Assembly (NCBI RefSeq): GCF_024347535.1
Contig: NZ_AP025497.1
Coordinates: 1,550,001-1,614,000 of the forward strand
Direction: 5' to 3'
Source of the DNA: Vibrio kanaloae
GTDB taxonomy: Bacteria > Pseudomonadota > Gammaproteobacteria > Enterobacterales > Vibrionaceae
DNA: 64,000 nucleotides
Position 1 is the stretch's first letter, and the number at the start of each line of letters is the position of its first letter. Of the stretch, positions 1 to 7,673 are shown in pieces. The translations under genes were made by a program, and so were the position numbers. Below the pieces are notes generated by a model, which saw only the letters and a list, made by a program, of their open reading frames with translations, ran no database searches and was not told the origin of the DNA.

Positions 1-412
1 CGCGTAGCCAGTTTTTCGGTTAATTGGCTTTCGTGTTATTCATTTCTTCCGTGTTAGTAAGGTTCATTTCTCAATATTCTTGCACGCTGCTTCTTTGGTT
101 TTGAACGTTAAGCGGGAACATTGAAAGATGGTATTTGTGGCCGTCGGCATCTACGAAAGTCTTCTTAGCCAAGTGCGTTTTGTTGGTTGGGTTTAAATTC
201 TGAGCTGCCCGTTTTACTTTTGCGTTTAAAACCATTAGTTTCATAGCTAATTCAGCACCTTGGCGCTAAACCTTTGGCTTCATCGCGGTGGCAAACTAAC
301 AAAGCGCTTAAGGCAGATTCGCAACGCGTAGCATTTTTAGTATGCGTTGATTTATGCGTTTAAGGTGTTATGCGGTGGCTTCGTATTACGTTGCTCACTA
401 CTTAGCTTAGCG
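1..412. repeat. Integron cassette, repeat copy 1 (cut by window start)
   Basis: This is the right part of an integron cassette that recurs at 413-928 and 2162-2679. The copies share long stretches of near-identity, including the boundary to attC. Each carries an ORF pointing against the attC direction. The left end of this copy lies outside the window. Confidence 0.8.
71..283 (-). pseudogene. Reverse-strand cassette ORF, copy 1, early stop
   Basis: This is homologous to the intact 70-codon ORF at 2338-2550. The first ATG (281-283) runs into an in-frame TAG at codon 6, where copy 3 has a Tyr codon. Beyond the stop the frame stays open to a TGA at 71-73. An internal ATG at 242-244 could still give a basic protein of about 57 residues that is close to copy 3. 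I do not recognise the family. Either translation starts at the internal ATG in every copy, or this copy is broken. Confidence 0.45.
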
Positions 413-418
413 TTAGTT
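294..418 (+). repeat. attC site 1 (VCR-like)
   Basis: Integron recombination site of about 125 bp. It starts with AACTAAC (R'' core, followed by AAAGCGC) and ends with GCGTTAGTT (R' core). The two ends are exact complements, and the interior is the imperfect palindrome typical of Vibrio repeats. The predicted crossover is between G412 and T413. Confidence 0.88.
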
Positions 419-928
419 TGCAAAGGGCAGAAAAGCATTTATGGTCTAAAAGCTTTGTTCTGCGTTCTAGCTATTCACCTGTTATTTCCCAAAGACTTTT
501 CATCGAAATAGGTATCTCGCGTAGCCCGTTTTTCGGTTAATTGGCTGTCGTGTTATTCAATCCTTTCGTGTTAGTAAGGTTCATTTCTCAATGTTCTTGC
601 GCGCTGCTTCTTTGGTTTTGAAAGTTAAGTGTGAGCATTGAACATTGCATTTGTGGCTGTCGGCATCTATGAAAGTCTTCTTAGCCAAGTGCGTTTTGTT
701 AGTTGGGTTTAAATTCTGATCTGCCCGTTTTACTTTTGCGTTCAAAGCCATTAGTTTTATAGCTAATTCAGCACCTTGGCGCTAAGACTTTGGCTTCATC
801 GTGGTGGCAAACTAACAAAGCGCTTAAGACAGATTCGCAACGCGTGGCATTTTTAGTATGCGTTGATTTTAGTGTTTAAGGTGTTATGCGTTGGCTTCGT
901 ATTATGTTGCTCACTACTTAGCTTAGCG
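413..928. repeat. Integron cassette, repeat copy 2
   Basis: A complete 516-bp cassette between two predicted crossover points. It is near-identical in layout to 2162-2679. About 175 bp of shared leader sequence is followed by the reverse ORF and an attC of the same subtype. Confidence 0.8.
588..799 (-). pseudogene. Reverse-strand cassette ORF, copy 2, stop plus frameshift
   Basis: This copy has the same stop at codon 6 as copy 1. It also has a net 1-nt loss around 636-648 relative to copy 3, which shifts the last third of the frame. The internal ATG used as a possible start in copy 1 is ATA here, with another ATG three codons on. It is most likely non-functional. Confidence 0.6.
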
Positions 929-934
929 TTAGTT
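810..934 (+). repeat. attC site 2 (VCR-like)
   Basis: Runs from AACTAAC at 810-816 to GTTAGTT at 928-934, about 125 bp. It is nearly identical to attC 1 and attC 5, as expected for attC sites of duplicated cassettes. Confidence 0.88.
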
Positions 935-947
935 GGCAGGGGGGAAC

Positions 948-1505
948 ATGTTAGAACATCAACTGGAAAAGTTAATTAGAAATACTCCTGAGCTAATGGA
1001 AACTGCACAAGCATGTATTGACGTTGGATTACCTGATTACTTTATTGCTGGAGGTTCAGTCACACAACTGATTTGGAACTCACTATCAGGTGAAAGACCA
1101 CTCAAGAATGTTAAGGACTTCGATATTGTTTACTTCGATATCGCTAGTACATCTAATGAAGAAAGCTACAGCAGTCGAATTAACAGTATCGTAAATCATA
1201 AAGTCCCAATTGATGTGGTAAACCAAGCACGTGTTCATGAATGGTACCCTCATAGATTTGGCCAAACTATACCTGCATATACAAAAGTAGAGCATGGCAT
1301 TGATTCTTGGTTATCTGCATTTGCGATCGGATTTAGGTTAAATTCAAACGGTACAATGCGTATTTACTCGCCTTATGGGCTAACTGATGCATTCAATAAA
1401 CGGGTAAAGCCAAATCCCATTGCAATGACGCGCGAAAGCTACAACCAAATGGTCGATGGCTATCGTAAGCGTTGGCCTGACATTACAGTGGAGCCTTGGG
1501 AATAG
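948..1505 (+). CDS. Cassette-borne nucleotidyltransferase-family protein (PF06042/COG3575 type)
   Basis: A 185-residue protein carried in the integron cassette 929-1628. The N-terminal half has the nucleotidyltransferase-like glycine motif IAGGSV, followed about 25 residues later by DFDIVYFD, whose spaced acidic residues fit metal ligands. This resembles the COG3575/PF06042 family, whose substrate is unknown to me. I chose the ATG at 948 because a GGGGGGA ribosome site ends four bases upstream. An in-frame TTG at 933 lies inside attC and has no such site. The stop is 3 bp before the attC core, the usual compact cassette layout. Expression probably depends on read-through or on a weak promoter of its own. 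The family call is fairly secure; the function is open. Confidence 0.75.
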   Translation: MLEHQLEKLIRNTPELMETAQACIDVGLPDYFIAGGSVTQLIWNSLSGERPLKNVKDFDIVYFDIASTSNEESYSSRINSIVNHKVPIDVVNQARVHEWYPHRFGQTIPAYTKVEHGIDSWLSAFAIGFRLNSNGTMRIYSPYGLTDAFNKRVKPNPIAMTRESYNQMVDGYRKRWPDITVEPWE

Positions 1506-1507
1506 CC

Positions 1508-1634
1508 AACTAACAAGGCGTTTAAGACGGATTCCCAACGCTTGGCATTTTTGGTTTGATTCAGCTTTAGTGTTTACGGCACAATGGTTTAGGTCGGGTG
1601 GTAGCGTTGCTCACCACTTAACGCGGCGTTAAAT
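1508..1634 (+). repeat. attC site 3
   Basis: Runs from AACTAAC at 1508-1514 to GTTAAAT at 1628-1634, about 127 bp. The interior differs from attC 1/2/5 (ACGGATTCCCAACGC) and matches attC 4, so two attC subtypes coexist in the array. Confidence 0.86.
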
Positions 1635-1661
1635 GCACGTGCGTTCTAATAGGATTTACGG

Positions 1662-2045
1662 ATGAATCGAAATATAGAATTTAGAACTAATTTATGGCAT
1701 TGGAAAATGGTGTTGTCCATGGTGACAAGCTATGTGGTTTTCACATTTATTTTCAATTGGTTCTACGAAACTGAATTTCAATTATGGTCAGTTCTAGTCG
1801 CAGTGACGAGTATGGTGGTTGTGTATTCAGTTTTAGCCTTGTTTAAGAAGAGTCATTTGTCAGTTGTGGGAAATGATGTTTTCCTCCGAGGACTCAAGGC
1901 TGAGTTGATGGCTAAGAAAGGTATGTTTGGGCATCAATATATTCAAATTACCTCAAATACAGAAACGGGCTACCATCGGCTTAAAGTTACCAAGAATCAG
2001 ATTTCTTTTTCAGACTGGGAGTTTCTGTTGGGAAAGTGCATTTAA
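1662..2045 (+). CDS. Cassette-borne small membrane protein
   Basis: A 127-residue protein in the cassette 1629-2161. Two hydrophobic segments (about residues 16-34 and 41-60) suggest an N-terminal membrane hairpin. The tail of about 65 residues is polar and rich in Lys and Thr, and is probably cytoplasmic. The ATG at 1662 follows AGGA at 1651-1654. The TAA stop (2043-2045) lies inside the R'' core of attC 4, a common arrangement in cassettes. I do not recognise a family and assign no function. Confidence 0.65.
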   Translation: MNRNIEFRTNLWHWKMVLSMVTSYVVFTFIFNWFYETEFQLWSVLVAVTSMVVVYSVLALFKKSHLSVVGNDVFLRGLKAELMAKKGMFGHQYIQITSNTETGYHRLKVTKNQISFSDWEFLLGKCI

Positions 2046-2167
2046 CAAAGCGTTTAAGACGGATTCCCAACGCTCGGCATTTTCGGCTTACTTTGGGTTA
2101 AGTGTTTATGTCACAATGGTTTAGGTAGGGTGGTTGGCGTTGCTCACCACTTAACGCGGCGTTAGTT
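2040..2167 (+). repeat. attC site 4
   Basis: Runs from ATTTAAC (a full RYYYAAC consensus) at 2040-2046 to GTTAGTT at 2161-2167. It overlaps the stop codon of the preceding cassette gene. Confidence 0.86.
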
Positions 2168-2679
2168 TGCAAAGGGCAGAAAAGCGTTTGTGGTCTAAAA
2201 GCCTTGTTCTGCGTTCTAGCTATTCACCTGTTATTTCCCAAAGACTTTTTCATCGAAATAGGCATCTCGCGTAGCCAGTTTTTCGGTTAATTGGCTTTCG
2301 TGTTATTCAATGCTTTCGTGTTAGTAAGGTTCACTTCTCAACGTTCTTGCGCGCTGCTTCTTTGGTTTTGAACGTTAAGCGGGAACATTGAAAGATGGTA
2401 TTTGTGGTTGTCGGCATCTACGAAAGTCTTCTTAGCCAAGTGTGTTTTGTTAGTTGGTTTTAAATTATGAGCTGCCCGTTTTACTTTTGCGTTTAAAGCC
2501 AGTAGTTTCATGGCTAATTCAGCACCTTGGCGATAAACCTCTCGTTTCATCGCGGTGGCAAACTAACAAAGCGCTTAAGACAGACTCGCAACGCGTGGCA
2601 TTTTTAGTATGCGTTGATTTTAGTGTTTAAGGTGTTATGCGGTGGCTTTGTATTGCGTTGCTCACTACTTAATTGGGTG
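2162..2679. repeat. Integron cassette, repeat copy 3
   Basis: A 518-bp cassette, the third copy of the repeated unit and the only one whose reverse ORF is unbroken. It is the last recognisable cassette before non-integron sequence. Confidence 0.82.
2338..2550 (-). CDS. Reverse-strand cassette ORF, intact copy, unknown function
   Basis: A 70-residue basic protein, antisense to the attC direction. It contains a Lys-rich stretch (about residues 20-45) and the segment FVDADNHKYHLSMFPLN, which copy 1 keeps almost unchanged. The ATG at 2550 lies only about 11 bp from attC and has no clear ribosome site. The internal Met at codon 14 may be the real start. Reverse cassette genes often carry their own promoter, as toxin-antitoxin cassettes do, but I see no second gene. 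Whether it is expressed is uncertain. Confidence 0.4.
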   Translation of the reverse strand: MKREVYRQGAELAMKLLALNAKVKRAAHNLKPTNKTHLAKKTFVDADNHKYHLSMFPLNVQNQRSSAQER

Positions 2680-2685
2680 TTAGTT
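2561..2685 (+). repeat. attC site 5, last of the array
   Basis: Runs from AACTAAC at 2561-2567 to GTTAGTT at 2679-2685. The right arm deviates near its end (AATTGGGTGTTAG against the usual CTTAGCGTTAG). This fits an array end where cassette sequence meets flanking chromosome, or a degenerating site. Confidence 0.84.
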
Positions 2686-2709
2686 ACTTCCAAGGACTAT
2701 AAGGTAAAT

Positions 2710-3219
2710 ATGGCAGTTTTAGGAATTCTGACTGCACCAGATCCAAGGCTCAAGCTTAAAGCGGAAAAGGTGCAAGATCTGTCGACGGTACAAACATTAA
2801 TAGACGATATGTTGGAAACGTTATATGCGACTGACAATGGTATAGGTTTGGCGTCGACTCAAGTTGGTCATAAAGAGGCCGTTGTTATTATCGACCTTTC
2901 AGAAAGTCGAGATGAACCGTTAATTTTAGTTAACCCAGAAGTGGTTAGTGGCTCAGATAAAGCATTGGGTCAAGAAGGTTGTTTATCAGTTCCTGATTAC
3001 TATGCAGACGTAGAGCGTTTTACCTCAGTTGTTGTGTCTGCTTTAGATCGCGAAGGTAAGCCAATTACCATAGAAAGCAATGATTTCTTAGCTATCGTAA
3101 TGCAGCACGAAATAGATCATTTGTCGGGCAATTTGTTTATTGACTACCTTTCTCCACTTAAGCGTCAAATGGCCATGAAAAAGGTTCAAAAGCACGTAAG
3201 GTTGATTTTGTATTCTTGA
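2710..3219 (+). CDS. def: Peptide deformylase, Def2 type
   Basis: Removes the formyl group from the initiator methionine of nascent proteins (cytoplasmic metalloenzyme). The 169-residue sequence has all three deformylase motifs: motif 1 GIGLASTQ (residues 44-51), motif 2 EGCLSVP with metal ligand Cys91, and motif 3 QHEIDH with ligands His133 and His137 and catalytic Glu134. Motif 1 usually reads GxGLAAPQ, so Ser49 and Thr50 are unusual. The body closely resembles the second deformylase of other vibrios, but the last few residues (after KKVQKHV) look different. The ATG at 2710 follows AAGG at 2701-2704. A longer frame back to 2614 runs through attC 5 and is not genuine. The gene starts 25 bp after the attC core, with no attC behind it, so it is either the first flanking gene or a cassette that lost its attC. 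Confidence 0.88.
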   Translation: MAVLGILTAPDPRLKLKAEKVQDLSTVQTLIDDMLETLYATDNGIGLASTQVGHKEAVVIIDLSESRDEPLILVNPEVVSGSDKALGQEGCLSVPDYYADVERFTSVVVSALDREGKPITIESNDFLAIVMQHEIDHLSGNLFIDYLSPLKRQMAMKKVQKHVRLILYS

Positions 3220-3275
3220 GTGTGTCATATCGTGTTGTTTTCTACTGAATTAGATGGTTTGTGAACAGGGGAGTT

Positions 3276-3605
3276 ATGGGTAATTATTTAGATATTTGGT
3301 TCACGGTTACCGCCCTAGTTTTTATTGTCAGCTTACTTTCAGCAATGTTTGTTGGCGTTTGGCATAAGAATGGGAAAGCGTTAATACTATTAATCGGAGT
3401 CGCGTTCATTAGTATTGCTCTGTTTTTTTCTCAAAAATATCAAATTAGATGGCTCCTTTCTGAAGAGTTGAGTGCGTCTAGTTTCGTCATTGAGGCACAT
3501 GAAGAGTTTGAAGCATCTAAATTGTTAGATTCTTTGAAAAATAAGAAGTACGTGGAGATGAATAGAACGGACCCATTGTCTAAAAGTAAAGTGCGTATTC
3601 ATTAG
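3276..3605 (+). CDS. Small membrane protein, unknown function
   Basis: A 109-residue protein with two hydrophobic segments (about residues 6-28 and 33-52) and a charged C-terminal half rich in Glu and Lys, so probably a membrane hairpin with a soluble tail. I prefer the ATG at 3276, after AGGGGAG. A GTG at 3261 would add five residues. It lies 56 bp after def and shares its terminator, so the two may be co-transcribed. No family is recognised. Confidence 0.55.
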   Translation: MGNYLDIWFTVTALVFIVSLLSAMFVGVWHKNGKALILLIGVAFISIALFFSQKYQIRWLLSEELSASSFVIEAHEEFEASKLLDSLKNKKYVEMNRTDPLSKSKVRIH

Positions 3606-3647
3606 ACTTAGGCAGGCAGATACTTCTAGATGAGTACCGTTAAATAC

Positions 3648-3680
3648 AAAAATACCGCCGAGATCATCAGCGGTATTTTT
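3648..3680. terminator. Bidirectional terminator after the def region
   Basis: An 11-bp perfect stem, AAAAATACCGC with GCGGTATTTTT, and an 11-nt loop. A-tract and T-tract on the two sides allow use in both directions. Confidence 0.85.
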
Positions 3681-3776
3681 ATGGATCTAATTGTCCATGT
3701 AAGTAATCTGTCGCTGCTTATTTAACCAGAGCTAACTGTCGAGGCCCTGTTTTTTGCTAGGTGTTTTGTGTGTTGC

Positions 3777-4185
3777 TTAACCTTCTTTTGCTGTCTGTTC
3801 AGAGGAGTTTGCTTTCGGCTTTACTTGCCAATCTCCGCCTAAGGCTTTGTATACAGCAATGGTGGTGCTGGCTGTTTGAAGTTTGGCGGCCAGAGTGGCT
3901 TCATCAATACGTTTTTGTGCGGCCATAGGCGAACAGGCTTGAATCTACTTCTGTGAATGCACTGTCTACCGAATGTTGGTAGTTAAGTGCAGCTGATCGA
4001 AACCTTGCTTCGTTCAGCTTGATCATAGCTTCACCTCGACCACCATCAAACACATTCCAGCTAATGCCTGCGGATGCTGCCCAACCAAAAGAGTCGCTGC
4101 TGAACAAGTCATCAAAGCTTCCCACAGTCACGCCTAGTGTGCCAGTTAGGAAGAACTTTGGAAAACGATTGGGGATGATTAGCAG
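3777..4185 (-). pseudogene. Decayed 3' end of an efflux outer-membrane factor (OprM/NodT family)
   Basis: Two reading frames together give the C-terminal part of a TolC/OprM-type outer-membrane channel. Residues like FFLTGTLGVTVGSFDDLFSS and AGISWNVFDGGRGEA sit upstream of a TGA at 3904. After a frame change come LAAKLQTASTT and YKALGGDWQVK, ending at a stop at 3777-3779. About 300 N-terminal residues and an internal block of about 40 residues that intact family members have are missing. No partner RND pump gene is nearby. It is a remnant at the boundary between the integron end and the syp locus. Confidence 0.78.
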
Positions 4186-4361
4186 GTATCGTATATTAAA
4201 TGGGGTACGAAATCGAAAAAAAAACGATGAGCAATTAAGTACTCATCAGTTTTGGTTGGGTCCGAATTAACCAATGCTAAGCAAGAAAGTTTATACTTGA
4301 ACGTAGCTATATTTGAACGTAGCTACGTTTTAACGTGACCAAAGGTTATCGCAACTCGATA
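4186..4361. other. Spacer with a 14-bp palindrome
   Basis: No gene seen. The 14-bp perfect palindrome AACGTAGCTACGTT lies at about 4316-4329, preceded by a second GAACGTAGCTA about 18 bp to the left. It could form a short hairpin downstream of sypR, but it lacks a proper T-tract on the minus strand. Confidence 0.4.
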
Positions 4362-5021
4362 CTAGCGACCTCGGCCATCAACCATCACCAAAATTGTTTT
4401 TGTCATAATGTTTAGATCTGCAGCAATCCATGATCTCATAGAACATAGACTAAGAGCATAACTGTGGTCGAAGCCAACTTTGCGACGAACATCTTCAATG
4501 CACGTGTCATACCCTTGGTTAACCTGTGCAAGACCTGTGATGCCAGGCATAACACCATAAGTACGGTCAGCAAAGTAAGGGATTTCATTTTCCAGTTTGT
4601 TATAGAACGTTGGGCGCTCGGGGCGAGGGCCAATTAATGACATTTCTCCTTTCAACACGTTAAACAACTGCGGAAGCTCATCAAGGCGCGTCTTTCTTAA
4701 AAAACGACCAACTGGTGTGATTCGAGGGTCATTTTCCGTTGCCCACACTGCACCTGAGCGAGTTTCCGCATCTTGATACATGCTACGAAACTTCATGATT
4801 TCAAAAATCTCCATCTTTTCCGGTGTCGATTTTCCGACGCGCAGTTGACGGTAGAAGATCGGGCCGCGAGAAGTCAGTGCAATAGCCAGTGCGATAAATG
4901 GGAACACTGGAGATAAGATGACTAACGCGAGTAAAGAGCTAACAAAATCAAAGGTGCGTTTCGCGCGAGAAATCTTGTATTGGTATAGATTCAGGTTTGA
5001 TAGTTGATCAATGTTCATCAT
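4362..5021 (-). CDS. sypR: SypR: initiating sugar-phosphate transferase
   Basis: Polyprenyl-phosphate hexose-1-phosphate transferase (PF02397). It puts the first sugar phosphate on the lipid carrier at the inner membrane to start the Syp repeat unit. The 219-residue short form has a basic N-terminus, KRTFDFVSS, leading into one hydrophobic segment (about residues 28-50). The catalytic region follows: YRQLRVGK, MKFRSM, RKTRLDELPQLFNVLKG and IGPRPERP. It is the last gene of the sypP-Q-R operon, 9 bp after sypQ. Its place and length match SypR of V. fischeri. Confidence 0.92.
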   Translation of the reverse strand: MMNIDQLSNLNLYQYKISRAKRTFDFVSSLLALVILSPVFPFIALAIALTSRGPIFYRQLRVGKSTPEKMEIFEIMKFRSMYQDAETRSGAVWATENDPRITPVGRFLRKTRLDELPQLFNVLKGEMSLIGPRPERPTFYNKLENEIPYFADRTYGVMPGITGLAQVNQGYDTCIEDVRRKVGFDHSYALSLCSMRSWIAADLNIMTKTILVMVDGRGR

Positions 5022-5030
5022 GGTCAGTCC

Positions 5031-6218
5031 TTAACGATTCACTCGAGTCCAAGGGGAGTTTTCAAGTCCCAGTAGGTAACGTACGCCACCAATGAAGTTG
5101 GCATAATGACCAACGATTAAATAAGAAATTAATGAAATAGGCTTATTGATCAGGGCTTTTGGCATGATGCAGCCCAGTATACCAATGCTGTAGACCGCGA
5201 TTTGTATCCAAAGTAACACTTCGAATAACAGGTTTTCTTTGAGAAGGGCGGAGCAAACTAAGCACATAATCATTAGATAAGGAGTGAGAAGTCGCAGGCC
5301 TTTCCCGGAGAAGAAAGCAAAAGCGGTGCCTTTGAATTTAGGGTTAAACAAGCCACACAACAGAATCGCTTGTTGCATGTTGCCAGCAGAAATTCGCAAA
5401 CGTCGATTGAAGTCTGTCTTTAGGTTTGATTCTTCTAATTCTAAAGCCACCATTTGCGTTTCGTATTCAGCTATATAGCCTTGTTTAACGATTTGCATGG
5501 GTAAAATAAAATCATCATTGATGGCGTTATGAGGTAATAACTCAAACAGTTTAGTTCGGAATAAGTAGAAGGCACCGTGAGAACCTAAGCTCGAACCCAT
5601 TGATGATTCATACTCTTTGACAGCGGTTTGATACTGCCAATAGCTATTCTCACCTGTGTTTTCCGTTGGGTATAATTGATAAGTGGCATTAACGACACCA
5701 ACCTTGTCATTTTCAAAATGAGCAGCAGCAATCAATAACGCATCCAATGAAATGAGTGCTGAAACGTCACTAAGAGCAATGATATTACTGGTTATGTTTG
5801 TTACTTCTTCGTTGATAATGGCGACTTTTCCTCGATTTTGAGCATAGTCATGTATCTCGAAGTGAACATCACTACACATCGCTTCTTGGATTGCCATTTG
5901 TGCCACTTCGACCGTGTTGTCGTTACAGCCATCACATGCAATGATCACTTGCAGTTTCTTTTTTGGGTAATCCAATGCGGCTAGGTTACGTATTTTGTCC
6001 GCTATCCACAGCTCTTCGTTAAAAGCGGGAACAAGAATGGTCACAGTTGGAAGTGTATGATCTTGTTGATCGTCTTTGTAACAACGCGAACTCTCTGCAA
6101 TTTGACGTGTAGGGTGGTGTCTTGCATACCAACGGAGTAATATCGGGTACGCGACATGATGATACATAATCAAAAGCCCAGAGAATAAACATAGTCCAGC
6201 AAGTATCCCATTCATCAT
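5031..6218 (-). CDS. sypQ: SypQ: family 2 glycosyltransferase
   Basis: Membrane GT-A glycosyltransferase, 395 residues. An N-terminal membrane anchor (about residues 4-22) is followed by TILVPAFNEE (nucleotide-sugar binding), the ACDGCNDNT region and the acidic NDDF motif. Several C-terminal membrane spans come after about residue 290. It adds a sugar to the growing lipid-linked Syp oligosaccharide; donor and acceptor are unknown. Its ATGATG start overlaps the stop of sypP by 4 bp, so translation is probably coupled. Confidence 0.9.
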   Translation of the reverse strand: MMNGILAGLCLFSGLLIMYHHVAYPILLRWYARHHPTRQIAESSRCYKDDQQDHTLPTVTILVPAFNEELWIADKIRNLAALDYPKKKLQVIIACDGCNDNTVEVAQMAIQEAMCSDVHFEIHDYAQNRGKVAIINEEVTNITSNIIALSDVSALISLDALLIAAAHFENDKVGVVNATYQLYPTENTGENSYWQYQTAVKEYESSMGSSLGSHGAFYLFRTKLFELLPHNAINDDFILPMQIVKQGYIAEYETQMVALELEESNLKTDFNRRLRISAGNMQQAILLCGLFNPKFKGTAFAFFSGKGLRLLTPYLMIMCLVCSALLKENLLFEVLLWIQIAVYSIGILGCIMPKALINKPISLISYLIVGHYANFIGGVRYLLGLENSPWTRVNR

Positions 6219-7357
6219 GCATATTCTCCTTCAGTGATGTTGTTATAAGAGGCAACCATTTTCACAATGTCGAAGTTATTCAGAACGTAGCGACGAGGGT
6301 TAGAATTATTTTCAAAAGTTAGATTGATTTGATGTTGCTTCTTGACTGATGAGTTGAGACTGGCTTTAAGCAGTTCGCCTGCTAACCCTGTGATACTGCC
6401 ACTGTTGACAAGATGTCCACTGACTGGACAGAGTGTTTCTTCGACAGCCCCCACATTCATTGCGACGGTCGGAATGTTACAAGCTTGAGCTTCTAATGTA
6501 GACAGTGGTAATCCTTCGTGACGAGATGGTAGGCAGAAGGTATCGAGAGCACTGTAAAATGTGGCCATGTCTTCAACTAGACCTAAAAAGATGACGCGTT
6601 CGACCAAGTTGAGTTTGTTGATGAGCAGTTCCAACTGTTTGCGTTTAGAACCTGTGCCAGCAAAAGCAACAATAGTATTTTTTGGAAGCAGTGTAAGTGC
6701 TTTGATCAACTGGTCTTGTCCTTTAACGTGCTCTAGACGACCTGCGCAACCTATGATGTTTTTGCCTTGTGGTAGATTTAACGCTGCTCTTGCATCAATT
6801 TTAGATACTGGCTTAAATTTGTCGCAATCAACGCCATTTCTGATGGTAATAATATTGTTGTAGGTGAAAGCTGAGCGGAGTTGGTTGTAGACACGTGTTG
6901 CATCGGCCACGAGTGTTGGTTGAACGGCTTTCAGTGCTAGTGCTTGTAGATGACGGCGTTTATCGTCTTGAAGATGCCACGCATCGTGTTCGGTATGGAT
7001 TCGGGTCTGTACACCGGTGAGGCGAGCGGCATACCCCGCGTAAAGTAGTGGACCAATATGATGAGTATGAACCACATCTGGACAAATAGATTTGAATGCT
7101 TTGATCAACTTGAGAATGACATTGAATTGAACGCCTGGCGCTTTGTCTAGAAATATGATTTGGTTTTGGTAACGCTCCAACTTTGGCCAGTTATCAATAG
7201 ACTCTTGTTTTGTTCCCTCTAAGCTTACAATAAACACTTGGTCACAAGGCTTAGCAAGGCGAAGCAAATCTAAGGTGAGTGTCTCTAGGCCTCCAGGAGC
7301 AAGATGCTGAACAACATGTATTACCTTCTTCCCATGTGTTGTGAGTTGGTTTTCCAT
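6215..7357 (-). CDS. sypP: SypP: family 4 glycosyltransferase
   Basis: Cytoplasmic GT-B retaining glycosyltransferase, 380 residues. The N-terminal domain has HLAPGGLETLTLDL. The C-terminal domain has NGVDCDKF, GRLEHVKGQD and the donor-site E-x7-E motif in SRHEGLPLSTLEAQA. It is the first gene of the third syp transcription unit (P-Q-R), which has its own sigma-54 promoter (7419-7435) and is separated from sypO by a terminator. Sugar specificity cannot be read from the sequence. Confidence 0.9.
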   Translation of the reverse strand: MENQLTTHGKKVIHVVQHLAPGGLETLTLDLLRLAKPCDQVFIVSLEGTKQESIDNWPKLERYQNQIIFLDKAPGVQFNVILKLIKAFKSICPDVVHTHHIGPLLYAGYAARLTGVQTRIHTEHDAWHLQDDKRRHLQALALKAVQPTLVADATRVYNQLRSAFTYNNIITIRNGVDCDKFKPVSKIDARAALNLPQGKNIIGCAGRLEHVKGQDQLIKALTLLPKNTIVAFAGTGSKRKQLELLINKLNLVERVIFLGLVEDMATFYSALDTFCLPSRHEGLPLSTLEAQACNIPTVAMNVGAVEETLCPVSGHLVNSGSITGLAGELLKASLNSSVKKQHQINLTFENNSNPRRYVLNNFDIVKMVASYNNITEGEYA

Positions 7358-7418
7358 AGTGCTCTCCCTGCTATTAAGTTATCTAAGTTGTTTCGTATTC
7401 ATTTTGTTATTCAATAAC

Positions 7419-7435
7419 TGCACGAGTTGTGCCAA
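7419..7435 (-). promoter_or_regulatory. Sigma-54 promoter of sypP
   Basis: Read on the minus strand this is TTGGCACAACTCGTGCA, with GG and GC 10 bp apart as RpoN requires. It lies 62 bp upstream of the sypP ATG. Confidence 0.85.
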
Positions 7436-7492
7436 TTAATTAATCTTTACTTATCATTAACTTAATTGCTTTTTTATTTTATCCTCTTGTTA

Positions 7493-7507
7493 TTCTCAAA
7501 ATAGGAA
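7493..7507 (+). promoter_or_regulatory. SypG-enhancer-like site before sypP
   Basis: TTCTCA-AAA-TAGGAA. The left half equals the V. fischeri SypG enhancer core (TTCTCANNNTGM, from memory); the right half departs at one of the conserved positions. It lies 58 bp upstream of the -24 element. Confidence 0.6.
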
Positions 7508-7632
7508 TCAAAACAGAATGTCGAAATAGGTAAGAGACTAATTAAGTGGGAGAAGAATAAGGCGAGGCGGTGTTTTAATCTGACAAAGACAAATGAAAGA
7601 GATGAAAATACAAGCGTAAAAAGTGCCCATAG

Positions 7633-7661
7633 AAAGAAAAACACCAGTACGAAGCTGGTGT
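7633..7661 (-). terminator. Terminator after sypO
   Basis: On the minus strand, stem ACACCAG/CTGGTGT with a 7-nt loop, followed by TTTTCTTTC. It begins 13 bp past the sypO stop codon. Confidence 0.82.
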
Positions 7662-7673
7662 ATTGGTTAAGTC

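Noticed and set aside
1..2685. CRISPR array
   Set aside because: The repeats are about 125 bp, spaced by gene-sized cassettes and have integron core sites, so they are attC sites.
2614..2709. N-terminal extension of def with a DUF3265-like stretch (VFKVLCGGFV)
   Set aside because: This reading frame runs through attC 5. DUF3265-like peptides arise from translating Vibrio attC repeats, and the ATG at 2710 has a proper ribosome site.
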